Shown: positions 1 through 9,708 of the stretch, piece after piece
Numbering within the stretch: position 1 is the first letter of the stretch
Layout: the number at the start of each line of letters is the position of its first letter
Made by a program: the position numbers and the translations under genes
Notes under the pieces: model-generated
What the model was told of the DNA's origin: nothing
Databases searched by the model: none
What the model saw: only the letters and a program-made list of their open reading frames with translations
Assembly (NCBI GenBank): GCA_965203365.1
Contig: OZ241878.1
Span: 620,001 to 684,000, forward strand
Direction: 5' to 3'
Length of the DNA: 64,000 bases
Source: VYFG01 sp965203365
GTDB lineage: Bacteria; Pseudomonadota; Gammaproteobacteria; Arenicellales; Poriferihabitantaceae

Positions 1-567
1 CAGCTTGAAAAAGTAAGCCGGACCACTACCAGAAATCCCGGTGACGATGTCGATTTCCGACTCTGCATTGACCCAGACCACATCACCGACGGCCCCCATG
101 GTTTCCTCGGCCATATCGCGCTGGACCGGGACTGTCCACACGTTGGCCCATAACCCCGAGACACCTTTTCGGATCAGGGCAGGGGTGTTGGGCATGACCC
201 GGACGAACGCCAGTTCTCTACCCACCCATCTCAGGATATCCGTACTGCGGATTCCGGCCGCAATGGAGATCAGCAGTGGACATTCATGCTGCAAGACGGT
301 TCTCAGGGGTATGACGACTTCTTTCATGACCTGGGGTTTCACCGACAGGATGACCGCGTCAACTCCTTGGATGCAACGGACATTGTCTGCGAGACAAGTC
401 ACCCCGTAGTGTTGGGCCAGCATCTTGCGTCGTTCGGGGTCCGGGTCGCTCACCCGAATGTTTTCCACGGGCCAGCCGGATGCAACCAGCCCGCCGATGA
501 TGCTGCCCGCCATGTTCCCGCCGCCAACAAAAGCGATGACGGTTGTTTTTTGATGTTCGGATTCCAT
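1..567 (-). CDS. proC: Pyrroline-5-carboxylate reductase (partial, C-terminus beyond window)
   Basis: Last step of proline synthesis: NAD(P)H-dependent reduction of pyrroline-5-carboxylate in the cytoplasm. The frame reads leftward from an ATG at 567 and is still open at position 1, so about 189 N-terminal residues are present. A dinucleotide-binding GGGNMAG loop sits at residues 15-21, and the family signature SGSGPAYFF appears near the truncated end. It lies 32 nt downstream of yggS on the same strand, the usual yggS-proC order, so the two are probably co-transcribed. Confidence 0.93.
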   Translation of the reverse strand, partial: MESEHQKTTVIAFVGGGNMAGSIIGGLVASGWPVENIRVSDPDPERRKMLAQHYGVTCLADNVRCIQGVDAVILSVKPQVMKEVVIPLRTVLQHECPLLISIAAGIRSTDILRWVGRELAFVRVMPNTPALIRKGVSGLWANVWTVPVQRDMAEETMGAVGDVVWVNAESEIDIVTGISGSGPAYFFKL

Positions 568-599
568 TTGCACAGGAAAGAGGAGAGGTGGATACCGGG

Positions 600-1370
600 T
601 CATGATGTGGGTCGAGGACCAAACAGGGCCGTGCCGATACGAATCAGGGTAGCCCCTTCGGCAATGGCTGCTTCCATATCGGCAGTCATGCCCATGGACA
701 GTTGGTCCAGGTCCAATCCATCTTGCACAAGCGATGCTTGCAATTCACGACATCTGGCGAAGGTGGCCCGTTGCCGTTCGAACGAATCTTGGAATCGGGG
801 AATGATCATGAGTCCACGCAGGCGGAGATTCGGTAGTTGGCTGATCTCACCCGCCAGTTCCGCCAGTGCGTCAACCCGGATACCGGCCTTGGTGGGTTCG
901 TTGTCAATATTGACCTGGATCAGCACGTTGAGTCGACCGTTGGTGGTGTACTGATTCAGGCGCATCGCCACCATCAGCGAGTCCACAGTGTGTACCCAAT
1001 CAAACCGTTCCGCGATTGACCGGCATTTGCGACTTTGAATCTGCCCAATGAAATGCCATACAAGGTCACTTTGGCTCAATGCTGTCTGCTCACGGTACCA
1101 ATCCATTTTTTCGCTCGCCTCCTGGAGATAATTTTCGGCAAAGTCCTGTTGGCCGAGAGAGGCCAGAGTGGCAACGGATTGGACTGGATGTTTCTTGCCG
1201 ACGGCAACGAGTCGAACGCTCTGGGGCGCACGGCCATACTCTTCACAGGAGAGTCGAATCCTGTTGCGCACCTCCTGAAGCCGGTGTTCGAGACAACCCG
1301 TCTGGGAGTTTGTTTCGGCCAAGGCGGAACGGTTCATCAAGGGGGCAATTGAAATTGGTTGGATCAGCAT
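600..1370 (-). CDS. yggS: YggS/PLPBP-family pyridoxal-phosphate homeostasis protein
   Basis: Alanine-racemase-like TIM-barrel protein that binds pyridoxal phosphate and buffers free PLP; it has no known catalytic turnover. The PLP lysine is K59 in VAVGKKH, followed by the family segments HFIGQIQSRK, LIQVNIDNEPTKAG and LSMGMTADMEAAI, and ends at GTALFGPR. At 256 residues it is slightly longer than usual (about 230) because of an N-terminal extension. M12 (position 1337) is an alternative start, but a TATAAT box 14 nt upstream of 1370 favours the outer ATG. Neither start has a Shine-Dalgarno. It precedes proC. Confidence 0.92.
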   Translation of the reverse strand: MLIQPISIAPLMNRSALAETNSQTGCLEHRLQEVRNRIRLSCEEYGRAPQSVRLVAVGKKHPVQSVATLASLGQQDFAENYLQEASEKMDWYREQTALSQSDLVWHFIGQIQSRKCRSIAERFDWVHTVDSLMVAMRLNQYTTNGRLNVLIQVNIDNEPTKAGIRVDALAELAGEISQLPNLRLRGLMIIPRFQDSFERQRATFARCRELQASLVQDGLDLDQLSMGMTADMEAAIAEGATLIRIGTALFGPRPTS

Positions 1371-1384
1371 TTCGACACATTATC

Positions 1385-1390
1385 ATTATA
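1385..1390 (-). promoter_or_regulatory. Candidate -10 box for yggS-proC
   Basis: On the minus strand a perfect TATAAT lies 14 nt before the yggS ATG. The best -35 match 18 nt upstream is weak (TGGTCA at 1409-1414). Transcription from this box would leave a leader of only about 7 nt. Inference from sequence only. Confidence 0.4.
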
Positions 1391-1633
1391 TCCATACTCT
1401 GGGAGGATTGACCATGATGCGGCTCATTTCACCCATGGGAGCACATCTACATCTATTTTTTATTTCCCCACTGACCGACAACACCGCTGTCGCATTGTTT
1501 CACTATTTGACGTTAAGTCGGACTCGATTCCATCACTGATATCAGCTAGGTCGGCCAGTCAGGATAGTTTCTGCAAGACTTGCACTAGGGTACACTTAAT
1601 TCCTATTCCAATAATTTCGGGAAAGTGGTGAAT

Positions 1634-2674
1634 ATGAAGAAGGTGATGGTTGGCATCTTGGGGGGCACAGGATATACCGGGATCGAACTGCTACGCATAC
1701 TCGGGCAACATCCGGCAGTGGAACTGACATGCATCACATCACGCGGTGAATATGGAAAGTCGGTAGCGGGTCTTTTCCCTTCCCTTCGGGGGGTGGTGGA
1801 TTTGGCTTTTTCGGATCCGGACGATAGGGTACTCTCATCCTGTGATGTGGTTTTCTGTGCCACTCCCAACGGGGTGGCGATGAATCATGTCCCGACTCTC
1901 TTGGCTGCTGGAGCCAGGGTCATTGACCTGTCAGCCGATTTCCGGCTGCAGGATGCGACCGAGTGGGAGAGATGGTATGGCATGACCCATACTTGCCCGG
2001 AATTGCTCACAGAGGCGGTTTATGGATTGCCGGAAATTCACCGGACCGCCGTTCGCCAGGCCCGTCTGGTGGCGAATCCCGGGTGTTATCCCACGTCGGT
2101 CCTGCTGGGCTATCTACCGCTCATCGAGAAGGGACTGGTCGATGTGAACGGCCTGATTGCAGACGTGAAGTCGGGTGTGTCGGGGGCTGGACGTTCAGCG
2201 AGCATCGACCATGCCTTCTGCGAGACGGGGGACTCGTTTCGCGCCTATGGGGTGGCAGGGCATCGGCATCTGCCTGAAATTTGCCAGGAACTTGGCCAAA
2301 TCGGCGGAAAGCCGGTTGATCTCGTGTTTACGCCGCACCTCCTGCCGATGATTCGTGGCATTCATGCCACTTTATATGCTCGCCTTGATGGCCTTGGGGG
2401 GGCAGATATCCAGACCATTTACGAAAACCGGTTTTTGGGGGAACCGTTCGTGGATGTCATGCCACCGGGCTCCCATCCCGATACCCGTAGCGTGCGGGGT
2501 TCCAACACTTGTCGCATTGCGGTTCATCGTCCCCAGAATGGCGATGTCGTGGTGGTATTGTCTGTGGAAGACAATCTGGTCAAGGGGGCTGCGGGTCAGG
2601 CGGTCCAGAATATGAATCTGATGTTGGGCCTGGATGAAACCGCGGGATTGGGTCAGGTCGCACTGGTCCCCTGA
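1634..2674 (+). CDS. argC: N-acetyl-gamma-glutamyl-phosphate reductase
   Basis: Third step of arginine synthesis: NADPH-dependent reduction of N-acetylglutamyl-phosphate. The N-terminal Rossmann motif GILGGTGYTG is at residues 7-16 and the catalytic cysteine is C151 in ANPGCYPT. Length is 346 residues, typical of the family. The ATG at 1634 is preferred because GGGAAAG lies just upstream; in-frame GTG codons at 1625 and 1628 are alternatives. No other arg genes are nearby. The next gene overlaps its 3' end. Confidence 0.95.
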   Translation: MKKVMVGILGGTGYTGIELLRILGQHPAVELTCITSRGEYGKSVAGLFPSLRGVVDLAFSDPDDRVLSSCDVVFCATPNGVAMNHVPTLLAAGARVIDLSADFRLQDATEWERWYGMTHTCPELLTEAVYGLPEIHRTAVRQARLVANPGCYPTSVLLGYLPLIEKGLVDVNGLIADVKSGVSGAGRSASIDHAFCETGDSFRAYGVAGHRHLPEICQELGQIGGKPVDLVFTPHLLPMIRGIHATLYARLDGLGGADIQTIYENRFLGEPFVDVMPPGSHPDTRSVRGSNTCRIAVHRPQNGDVVVVLSVEDNLVKGAAGQAVQNMNLMLGLDETAGLGQVALVP

Positions 2675-3023
2675 TCCCATCGTGTTGGCAAAGTTCTATT
2701 TCATTGGGTTCATGGTGTTGGCATTTGCTGCTGGCTTTTTCATGGGCCGACCGGGCCATGAGATGGTCATGGTGGATCAGGCACATCTGCGCACCCTGGA
2801 GGAAGAGCGCGATCACCTCAAGGCACGGAATCGGGATCTTGAGATCACTTTGGGGCTAGTCAAAAGGCAGATCCAGACCGATCGCATAGCCTATGGCAAC
2901 CTCCAGCGTACCGTGGAAGCATCGGAACAAGAGCGAATGCGGATCCAGAAGCAGGTCGAAGTCCTGAGGGAAATCCTGGAACATCTCCGCAATCGTCTCA
3001 AGGCGTCGCGAGATCATGATTGA
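2634..3023 (+). CDS. Membrane-anchored coiled-coil protein (DUF6776-like)
   Basis: A 129-residue protein with one membrane segment (about residues 18-37, rich in F, I, L, V, A, G) followed by a long charged region with a coiled-coil heptad pattern (EEERDHLKARNRDLEITL, then QKQVEVLREILEHLRNRL). It resembles the small DUF6776 proteins often found next to argC in gammaproteobacteria; no function is known to me. The ATG at 2634 overlaps argC by 41 nt. A GTG at 2682, after the argC stop, would still keep the membrane segment. Its end overlaps the next gene by 8 nt, so the three genes look like one transcript. Confidence 0.7.
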   Translation: MKPRDWVRSHWSPDPIVLAKFYFIGFMVLAFAAGFFMGRPGHEMVMVDQAHLRTLEEERDHLKARNRDLEITLGLVKRQIQTDRIAYGNLQRTVEASEQERMRIQKQVEVLREILEHLRNRLKASRDHD

Positions 3024-4185
3024 CATGGAACGCATCCGGATCGACACCCCCGCCACCACCCGGATCGCCCACTTGAACAACGCAGGCGCTTCACTGATGC
3101 CGGCCCCGGCATTCCATGCCATGATCGACTATCTGCAGACCGAGCAGATGGTCGGAGGTTATGAGGCGGCTATGGAACGGACGGCAGATACGGCCTGCTT
3201 CTATGAACAGGCCGCTCAGCTGTACGGTTGCGCGTCGGATGAAATTGCCTTTTGCGAGAGCGATTCCCAGGCATGGCTGAAGTTCTTCCATTCCCTGACA
3301 TTTGTTCCAGGAGACCGGATCGTGACCACCCAACTGAACTACGGCACTCACTTTGTCAGCTTCATCCAGAAGGCACGAAAGGGAGTGGAAACCGTGGTGA
3401 TAGGATGTGATGCTCATGGGGACATCGACCTTCATGCCTTGGAAAAATCTCTGGATGAGCGGACCCGGCTGATCACTCTGTGTCATATTCCGACCAGTGG
3501 GGGGACTGTCAGTCCGGCCGCCAAGGTAGGGCAGATTGCCCGGGAGGCAGAGGTGCCTTTCGTGCTGGATGCCTGCCAGTCCAGTGGTCAAATTCCGGTA
3601 AACGTCCGTGAGATTGGCTGCACCGCAATGACCGCTACTGGCCGCAAATATTTGCGCGGGCCCCGGGGGACTGGACTGTTGTATGTCAAACGGTCATTTC
3701 TTGAGGAGCTGGAACCCTTTGCGCTGGATCAATACGGAGTTGAGTTGCTGGATTCATCCCATTTCAGGCTGTTGGACGATGCCAGACGCTTCGAGAACTT
3801 TGAGGTGAATCATGCTGCCCGGGTGGGACTGGAGGCGGCGATGGCCTATGCCAATGAAATCGGCTTGGATCATATTGGCGAACGAATCATGTCGCTGGGG
3901 AACGACTGTCGGGAGATGCTCAAGGAAGTTCCATCGGTCACCTTGCATGATCATGGCCGCCAACTGGGTGGAACGGTCACTTTCAGTCTGTCCGGTCATA
4001 CACCGGATGAGATCCGGCAATATTTGAAAGCTCATGGAGTGAATATCTCGGTGACGTCAGGCCCCGGCGGATTGATCGACCTGCAGGCACGAGGGGTGGA
4101 GAGTCTTGCCCGAGCCTCCGTGCATTATTTCAACACTACAGAGGAAATCAGGGAGATGACACGGCTGTTGGGCCGGATGAACTGA
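3016..4185 (+). CDS. Class V aminotransferase (cysteine desulfurase / isopenicillin-N-epimerase-like)
   Basis: A PLP fold-type I enzyme of 389 residues. Visible features are the N-terminal LNNAGASLMP, the PLP-contacting LDACQSSGQIPV (D185, Q188) and the Schiff-base lysine K211 in ATGRKYLRGPRGTG. There is no cysteine in a clear SufS/IscS active-site loop, so a cysteine desulfurase role is not established. The substrate cannot be read from sequence; relatives act as epimerases, lyases or desulfurases. ATG 3016 overlaps the preceding gene by 8 nt, with ATG 3025 as an alternative. Confidence 0.85.
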   Translation: MIDMERIRIDTPATTRIAHLNNAGASLMPAPAFHAMIDYLQTEQMVGGYEAAMERTADTACFYEQAAQLYGCASDEIAFCESDSQAWLKFFHSLTFVPGDRIVTTQLNYGTHFVSFIQKARKGVETVVIGCDAHGDIDLHALEKSLDERTRLITLCHIPTSGGTVSPAAKVGQIAREAEVPFVLDACQSSGQIPVNVREIGCTAMTATGRKYLRGPRGTGLLYVKRSFLEELEPFALDQYGVELLDSSHFRLLDDARRFENFEVNHAARVGLEAAMAYANEIGLDHIGERIMSLGNDCREMLKEVPSVTLHDHGRQLGGTVTFSLSGHTPDEIRQYLKAHGVNISVTSGPGGLIDLQARGVESLARASVHYFNTTEEIREMTRLLGRMN

Positions 4186-4190
4186 ACTGA

Positions 4191-5210
4191 TCAAACAATT
4201 TTCGGTTCGCTGGATTTCCTTCGAGGAGCGGCCCGGATCCAGGTTTCCGCGGGAGCTGACTGTTCAGCAGATGGGTCACGCAGGATAAATCGGTCAAAGT
4301 CAAACAGGTTGGTATCGCCGAGGTGAGAAGGTGACACATTGCAGATGGCCCGAGAAATGGATTCCACCCGCCCCGGCAAGTGTTTCCATTGTTGCAGCAT
4401 GGCCTTGATCTGTTTCCTCTGCAGTCGCTCCTGGGAGCCGCAGAGTGTGCAGGGAATGATGGGAAACTCCCTGGTCTCGGCGTAGGACGATATGTCTTCT
4501 TCGGTGCAATAGGCCAAGGGACGAATGAGGGTGTTCTTTCCGTTGTCGCTCTGCCGTTTGGGTGCCATGGCCGCGAGGCGGCCGCCATAGAACAGGTTCA
4601 GGAACAGGGTTTCAATGATGTCATCACGATGGTGCCCAAGGGCGATCTTGGTAAAACCATGCTGCTCGGCATAGCCATACAGATTTCCCCGGCGCAAACG
4701 CGAACACAGGCTACACATGGTACGCCCCTCGGGGATAATGCGTTTGACAATACTGTAGGTATCTCTTTCGATCACATCGTAGTCTATACCTCTGGATTTC
4801 AGGTATTTGGGTAACGTATCTTGGGGGAATCCGGGTTGTTTCTGGTCCAGGTTGACGGCCACCAACTCGAAATCGACCGGGGCTTTAGCCTGTAGGACCA
4901 AGAGGATATCCAGTAGAGTATGGGAATCCTTCCCGCCCGAAAGGCAGACCATGACCCGATCTCCCTGTTCAATCATATGATAGTCTTCAATCGCCCTTCC
5001 CACCTGACGACGAAGCCGTTTGCTCAATTTGTCGAAATGTCTTTTCCTCTTGGACGGTTTGTCATGATGAGAGCGAGACGCTGCGGTAGAATCGGCCTTG
5101 CCATTCCGATCATCGCCTGGGGGTTGGTGGGTTGTGACCACAGGACTCGGCACCCCCTCCCCCAGATAGGGGAAAAGCGACGAGATGTCCGTGGGTTCTG
5201 ACGTGTTCAT
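4191..5210 (-). CDS. ttcA: tRNA 2-thiocytidine(32) synthetase TtcA
   Basis: Thiolates cytidine-32 of certain tRNAs, activating the base with ATP through a PP-loop and holding an Fe-S cluster. The PP-loop SGGKDS is at residues 91-96, and the two cysteine pairs are C166/C169 (CSLC) and C254/C257 (CTLC). The first 55 or so residues are a low-complexity extension not typical of the family. The start is placed at 5210 because a perfect TATAAT lies 7 nt upstream, which makes the further-upstream codon at 5252 unlikely. It is convergent with the aminotransferase gene (5-nt gap) and divergent from the AsmA gene. Confidence 0.93.
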   Translation of the reverse strand: MNTSEPTDISSLFPYLGEGVPSPVVTTHQPPGDDRNGKADSTAASRSHHDKPSKRKRHFDKLSKRLRRQVGRAIEDYHMIEQGDRVMVCLSGGKDSHTLLDILLVLQAKAPVDFELVAVNLDQKQPGFPQDTLPKYLKSRGIDYDVIERDTYSIVKRIIPEGRTMCSLCSRLRRGNLYGYAEQHGFTKIALGHHRDDIIETLFLNLFYGGRLAAMAPKRQSDNGKNTLIRPLAYCTEEDISSYAETREFPIIPCTLCGSQERLQRKQIKAMLQQWKHLPGRVESISRAICNVSPSHLGDTNLFDFDRFILRDPSAEQSAPAETWIRAAPRRKSSEPKIV

Positions 5211-5217
5211 CCTGATC

Positions 5218-5223
5218 ATTATA
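5218..5223 (-). promoter_or_regulatory. -10 box giving a probable leaderless ttcA mRNA
   Basis: On the minus strand TATAAT is followed by 7 nt and then the ttcA ATG, so transcription would start at or within a base or two of the start codon. No clear -35 hexamer is seen at 16-18 nt. Confidence 0.5.
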
Positions 5224-5258
5224 GCTGACTTCAATACATTAAGGATTTGCACGAAGAT

Positions 5259-8200
5259 ATGAAGATGCTCTTCAAGTGGTTCATTCGCCCGTTGTTCTAT
5301 GTGGTGCTGTTGGCCGTTGTTGTGTCACTGGCGGGGACTTTCTATCTGAATTTCTACCTGAAAGAGAGTGACTACAAATCGATCATCGAAGGCTGGGTTG
5401 AAGGTCGGACAGGAAGAAAGCTTGAAATCATGGGAGCGCTGGGTATTCAGGCGGGGACAGGATTGATCCTTTATGCAGAAGATATCCGTCTGGAGAACGT
5501 ATCGTGGAGTGACCATCGAGACCTTTTTCGGGCCAGCCGCCTAGAATCGCGTCTTTCCCTGTCGAAGTTGCTCCAGGGCCGCCTTGTGGTGGAACATGTC
5601 TTGTTCCAAGGAGTGGATTTGCTGGTGGAACAGGATTCGGATGGTCGGTTCAACTTGAACAGGCGAACCGCCGCTGGCACGCAAGATGGTTTTCCTTTGG
5701 TGTTGCCAGGATGGCTTGATATTCGGTTCGTTGCCCTGGAAGATGTCCGAATTCTTGCTGATTTGCGATGGCGACAATGGGATATCCAGATCGACGAGGG
5801 GAAACTGTCGGCGAATCGCCCGGATGTCCCAGTGCAGGTGGATGCGAGAGGCAGTCTGAACACGGTGCCAGCCGGGATCACGGGAACGCTCGGGACCCTC
5901 GCCACTTGGTTGCAACGCCAGGAATCGGAGGCCGATCTCCTTTTGACTGTACACGATGTGGATCATTTCAGGGCCACTGGAACGGTCGGGGATGTATTGG
6001 GCTGGCGAGACATTCAAGCCAACGTTGAAGGCGAGATTGGCCATCTGAGAAACATTACGCCTTGGTTTCGATACCGACCGCTGAATCTTGACCATGTCAA
6101 GTTGACCGGCCGTCTTGTCCAGCCCGGCACATTTTCCACGATGTCGTTTGAGGACTTCTCCGGGAGTGCGGACTATTATGGGATACCGTTCAAGGCCCAT
6201 GGTCGGGTTGGACGTCTTTCCCGCTTGAGTGGACTCGAAGTCAAGGTGAATGCTGATACCGATTGGGAACTTGAGGGACTCCCCTTGGGAGTTTTTACGG
6301 CACTCAGGCCGACGGTGAAAATCGAGGCCTTTTTCACGGGAGCGACCTATGAGTTGGATATGGATGTCGATCTCCTTGCGACCACGGCGAGTGGGATGAC
6401 CATCCAGGGTACGGGTCAGGTTGGCAATGCCAGTCGTTTTTGGGAACAGGGTCTTCCGATACAATTCACTTTGGACAGTATCCACGGTCTGGGCAATGCT
6501 CTGGGTCGGAACTGGCCCAAGGCGGGCGGGATACGGGGTCATGGAATTCTGATCAAGGACAAAACCGGATTTGTGCTTCAGTCCATCGACCTTGAAACGA
6601 CAGGAGAATGGCTTTCACTGAGAGGTATGGGCAGTATTCAGGGCATTGGTCGGCAACCGCAGGGCATCGTCAGCATCCGGGGTACGACTGGTCGGGAGTT
6701 TTTTCATCAAAATGATTATTTTGTATTTTTCCAGCCCGGTTTTGCAGAAGTAGACGCTCGCTGGCATCTGGAAGAAGACAGGCACCGATTGGAGATAGAA
6801 GACCTGTTGCTGGAAATTCCGGGTGGAAAATTTCAGGGACGAGGCCAGATTCCGGATCTCAATGCACCAGGTGAATTGACTCTGAAACTGGATGGGGCCT
6901 TACTGGATCCCATCGCATTCGGAGCCCTTCATGATGTGGAGTTGCCAGCGCTGCCACCAGTTGCTGCCCGTATTCTGGTACATGGTAAAGGACTGGGCCA
7001 CTGGACGATAAATGCCACTGATTTCCCCGAAAGTCCCGGCCCCTGGCCGTTGTCGATGACAGGAGCAGTGGAACTGTCGCCAAAATACCGGGCGATTGAC
7101 CTGCATTTTGCGGGCCCGGTGACAGCGGATACGCTGAAGCCCTGGCTCGGTGGGGATACGGCAGGAGACATCTTGTTGGAACATCTCGGCCCGATACAGG
7201 TCGCATTCGATTTGCGGTCGACCTCGAGAGACCCGCTCGTCATGGAAAACCTGAGCTTGCAGTCGGACTGGGCCGGGGTGGGTCTGAAAGTGTCGGGGAA
7301 AGTGCTTGCCCTGAACCCTCTCGGGGGAAATCTGGATATTTCCGCGTCGGGCCAATTAACCGAACGGCTCGATCTTTTGCCAGACTGGTCGCCGATCTTG
7401 GAGGAAGTGGATCTATCCTTTCGGATTCCCCTGCCTTGGGACGATCAACGCGTGGAAGGACTGCAACTCAAAGCCCGTTCTGATACGGTCATGCTGTCGC
7501 TAGTGGGAGATATTGATCGGCTGGAACCACTGCGTTTTGACAGGCTGCATTTGTTGACGGAATTGACCGATGTCACGAAGATTGCTTTTTTGAAACGTAT
7601 CATCATGCCGGGAAATGTGTTTTCGACCGATGCATGGCTAAAGGTGGACTCGGGCACTTTGGCAGTCGAAGGTGCTGGATGGTTTGGATCAAGTCGATAT
7701 GAGGGCGCAATTCGTTGGAAAGGAGCCGAGGAAGACGCGAGGGCAGTACTGAATGCTGATCTGGAGATTGAGGAACTGGATCTGAAAAGCCTGTTTCTCA
7801 ACAACAAGAAACCCAAACAGAAGTTTACGCAAAGGCCACTGCTGCCCACATGGATGTACAACATGGATGGTCATCTGAATCTGGAAGTTGATGACTTTTG
7901 GGGGCGGAGTGTCCATTTGAAAGGGCTGGCCATCCAGTCCGACCTGAACGCGGGTTCTGTTGGTACGGACTTCCACGCATCCCTGGGTCAAGGGGTGATC
8001 AAGGGCGCAATCCATTCGTCAACCGAAGGAGATATGGGTATCCGGCTGGTTGTAGAGCGGCTTCCGGCTGAATCACTACGGACATTGGCCGACAGTGATG
8101 TGTTGATAGGGGGGTACATTGATGCTGCTGTCATGATTCAGGGAGAGGCGCATACCATTGCTGATCTATTGGATCGGGGAAAAGGACAAGTCCGACTGGA

Positions 8201-8744
8201 TGTCCAGAACTCCCGGTTTGATGGCAGGAAACTGGGAACAGTGGGGGGGGACCTGCTCACCAATCTTCTGGGGGCATTTCGATTCGTTGACAATGAAACA
8301 CCCCATACGGTTCTGGAATGTGCGGTTTTATATCTGGATGTTAGTGGAGGCAAGGCGGTCACGCCAAATGGTCTCGCTCTCAAGACAGATCGGGTGACTG
8401 TGGTGGGTGGGGGAGAGATCGATTTTCCCGGTGACAAAATCGATTTTGTTCTGACACCCAAGGCTCGGGAGGGGTTGGGCATCAGTGCGTCTTCTCTGGC
8501 GAGGGCCGTCTACCTCGGTGGATCTTTGAAGGATCCGAAAATTGAAATAAAGCCCAGGGGCCTGATCACGACCGGTGTGAACATTGCTTCGGCTCTTGCC
8601 TCCGGGGGGATGACGCTGGTTGCCCTCGGCCTGTATGATCGTGTGCACGCCAATTCGGATGTCTGTGACATTGCTCGGGGCAGGAAGAAAGACGACATGG
8701 AAGATGAGCGCTCGACTCTTTCGATCGGCCAGGAAAATAAGTAG
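5259..8744 (+). CDS. Large AsmA-family envelope protein
   Basis: About 1,160 residues: a short basic N-terminus, one membrane helix (roughly residues 5-28, ending YVVLLAVVVSLAGTFYLNFY) and a long beta-rich periplasmic body. The N-terminal part carries the AsmA signature of a helix followed by LEIMGALGIQAG and LENVSWSD; the C-terminal part has the AsmA-like VRLDVQNSRFDG and DKIDFVLTPKAREGLG. Relatives (AsmA, TamB, YhdP) form bridge-like proteins implicated in phospholipid transport and outer-membrane biogenesis. Start choice is open: TTG 5247, ATG 5259 and ATG 5265 are in frame, with AAGGA at 5241-5245 best spaced for 5259. Confidence 0.88.
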   Translation: MKMLFKWFIRPLFYVVLLAVVVSLAGTFYLNFYLKESDYKSIIEGWVEGRTGRKLEIMGALGIQAGTGLILYAEDIRLENVSWSDHRDLFRASRLESRLSLSKLLQGRLVVEHVLFQGVDLLVEQDSDGRFNLNRRTAAGTQDGFPLVLPGWLDIRFVALEDVRILADLRWRQWDIQIDEGKLSANRPDVPVQVDARGSLNTVPAGITGTLGTLATWLQRQESEADLLLTVHDVDHFRATGTVGDVLGWRDIQANVEGEIGHLRNITPWFRYRPLNLDHVKLTGRLVQPGTFSTMSFEDFSGSADYYGIPFKAHGRVGRLSRLSGLEVKVNADTDWELEGLPLGVFTALRPTVKIEAFFTGATYELDMDVDLLATTASGMTIQGTGQVGNASRFWEQGLPIQFTLDSIHGLGNALGRNWPKAGGIRGHGILIKDKTGFVLQSIDLETTGEWLSLRGMGSIQGIGRQPQGIVSIRGTTGREFFHQNDYFVFFQPGFAEVDARWHLEEDRHRLEIEDLLLEIPGGKFQGRGQIPDLNAPGELTLKLDGALLDPIAFGALHDVELPALPPVAARILVHGKGLGHWTINATDFPESPGPWPLSMTGAVELSPKYRAIDLHFAGPVTADTLKPWLGGDTAGDILLEHLGPIQVAFDLRSTSRDPLVMENLSLQSDWAGVGLKVSGKVLALNPLGGNLDISASGQLTERLDLLPDWSPILEEVDLSFRIPLPWDDQRVEGLQLKARSDTVMLSLVGDIDRLEPLRFDRLHLLTELTDVTKIAFLKRIIMPGNVFSTDAWLKVDSGTLAVEGAGWFGSSRYEGAIRWKGAEEDARAVLNADLEIEELDLKSLFLNNKKPKQKFTQRPLLPTWMYNMDGHLNLEVDDFWGRSVHLKGLAIQSDLNAGSVGTDFHASLGQGVIKGAIHSSTEGDMGIRLVVERLPAESLRTLADSDVLIGGYIDAAVMIQGEAHTIADLLDRGKGQVRLDVQNSRFDGRKLGTVGGDLLTNLLGAFRFVDNETPHTVLECAVLYLDVSGGKAVTPNGLALKTDRVTVVGGGEIDFPGDKIDFVLTPKAREGLGISASSLARAVYLGGSLKDPKIEIKPRGLITTGVNIASALASGGMTLVALGLYDRVHANSDVCDIARGRKKDDMEDERSTLSIGQENK

Positions 8745-8753
8745 GAGAAGCAC

Positions 8754-9356
8754 GTGAGCCAACCATTCTGCAGCTTGGCATCGGAAAGGAACAAGCATCC
8801 AATTCTGAACGTTTTGCGCCCACGCCTGCAGTCGGGACAGTCGATTTTGGAAATCGGCTCTGGGACCGGACAACATGTGGTTCATTTTGCCCATGCGCTT
8901 CCCGATGTGCGTTGGTTGCCGACGGAATTGCCGTCATCCATAGATGTGCTTCGAGACCGGGTGGAGAAGGCCAATTTGCCGAATATTGATCCCCCCAGGA
9001 TTCTGGATGTGGCCTCGGCTTGGCCTTCCCTTTGTGTGGATGGGGTCTATTCCGCCAACACGGCGCATATCATGGGCTGGCGAGAGGTCCAATGTATGTT
9101 TCGGGGGGTTGGATTTTTACTGCAGTCCGGGCGATTTTATCTGTATGGACCCTTCAATCGTCAAGGACAGTTCACCAGTGAGGGCAATCAGGCATTCGAC
9201 CGAAGTCTTCGGCAACAGGATCCACAGATGGGTCTACGTGATGATGAAGATCTGATGACCTTGGGTGAACAATGGGGTCTGACCTTGGAGGAAGACCTCG
9301 ACCTGCCGTCCAATAATCGTCTTTTGGTTTGGAACAGAACCCCTGCATTTCCTTAG
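8754..9356 (+). CDS. DUF938-family SAM-dependent methyltransferase-like protein
   Basis: 200 residues from a GTG start with AGGAG 6 nt upstream, 9 nt after the AsmA-like gene, so probably co-transcribed. The DUF938 layout is clear: N-terminal SLASERNKHPILNVL, SAM-binding ILEIGSGTGQHVVHFA, then YSANTAHIMGW, FYLYGPFNRQGQFTS and a C-terminal NNRLLVWNR. Family members are annotated as methyltransferases by fold; the substrate is unknown. Confidence 0.9.
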   Translation: MSQPFCSLASERNKHPILNVLRPRLQSGQSILEIGSGTGQHVVHFAHALPDVRWLPTELPSSIDVLRDRVEKANLPNIDPPRILDVASAWPSLCVDGVYSANTAHIMGWREVQCMFRGVGFLLQSGRFYLYGPFNRQGQFTSEGNQAFDRSLRQQDPQMGLRDDEDLMTLGEQWGLTLEEDLDLPSNNRLLVWNRTPAFP

Positions 9357-9708
9357 GATATGGGTTCAAACGAGTTGGCTGGCCGTGTGATCCGGCATGG
9401 AAACATTCAAACGCTGTCCCGTCCTGTAGATTCCCCAGAAAGCACATTGCGTTTATGGAGTCAAACTGGAAATTGATTGCGTACCTGTTAGAGACTATGT
9501 CTGAGAGAGCTGTACCGTGTGGGATAGTCATCAGTAGTTGCTCAATGATCAAAGTAATTGGCGAGGGTCTTGGAACTGAAGACTCTGGTCAAGGGTTTGT
9601 TCTTGGGATTATAGATGCGGTTCAAGTGGGGGGGCTGAATCGGGTGAGAATACGGAAACATAATAAAATATGCGATGGTTCAATTGGGTAAAATGAGGTA
9701 ACTGCAAT
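9357..9708 (+). other. Intergenic stretch, no supported gene
   Basis: About 350 nt between the DUF938 gene and the MT-A70 gene. The small open frames here do not look coding. The AT-rich 3' end (about 9655-9690) probably holds the promoter of the MT-A70 gene, but no convincing -35/-10 pair was found. Confidence 0.5.

Noticed and set aside
6859..7355. Long reverse-strand frames inside the AsmA-like gene
   Set aside because: They are shadow frames of a GC-rich gene, with no domains and no ribosome sites.
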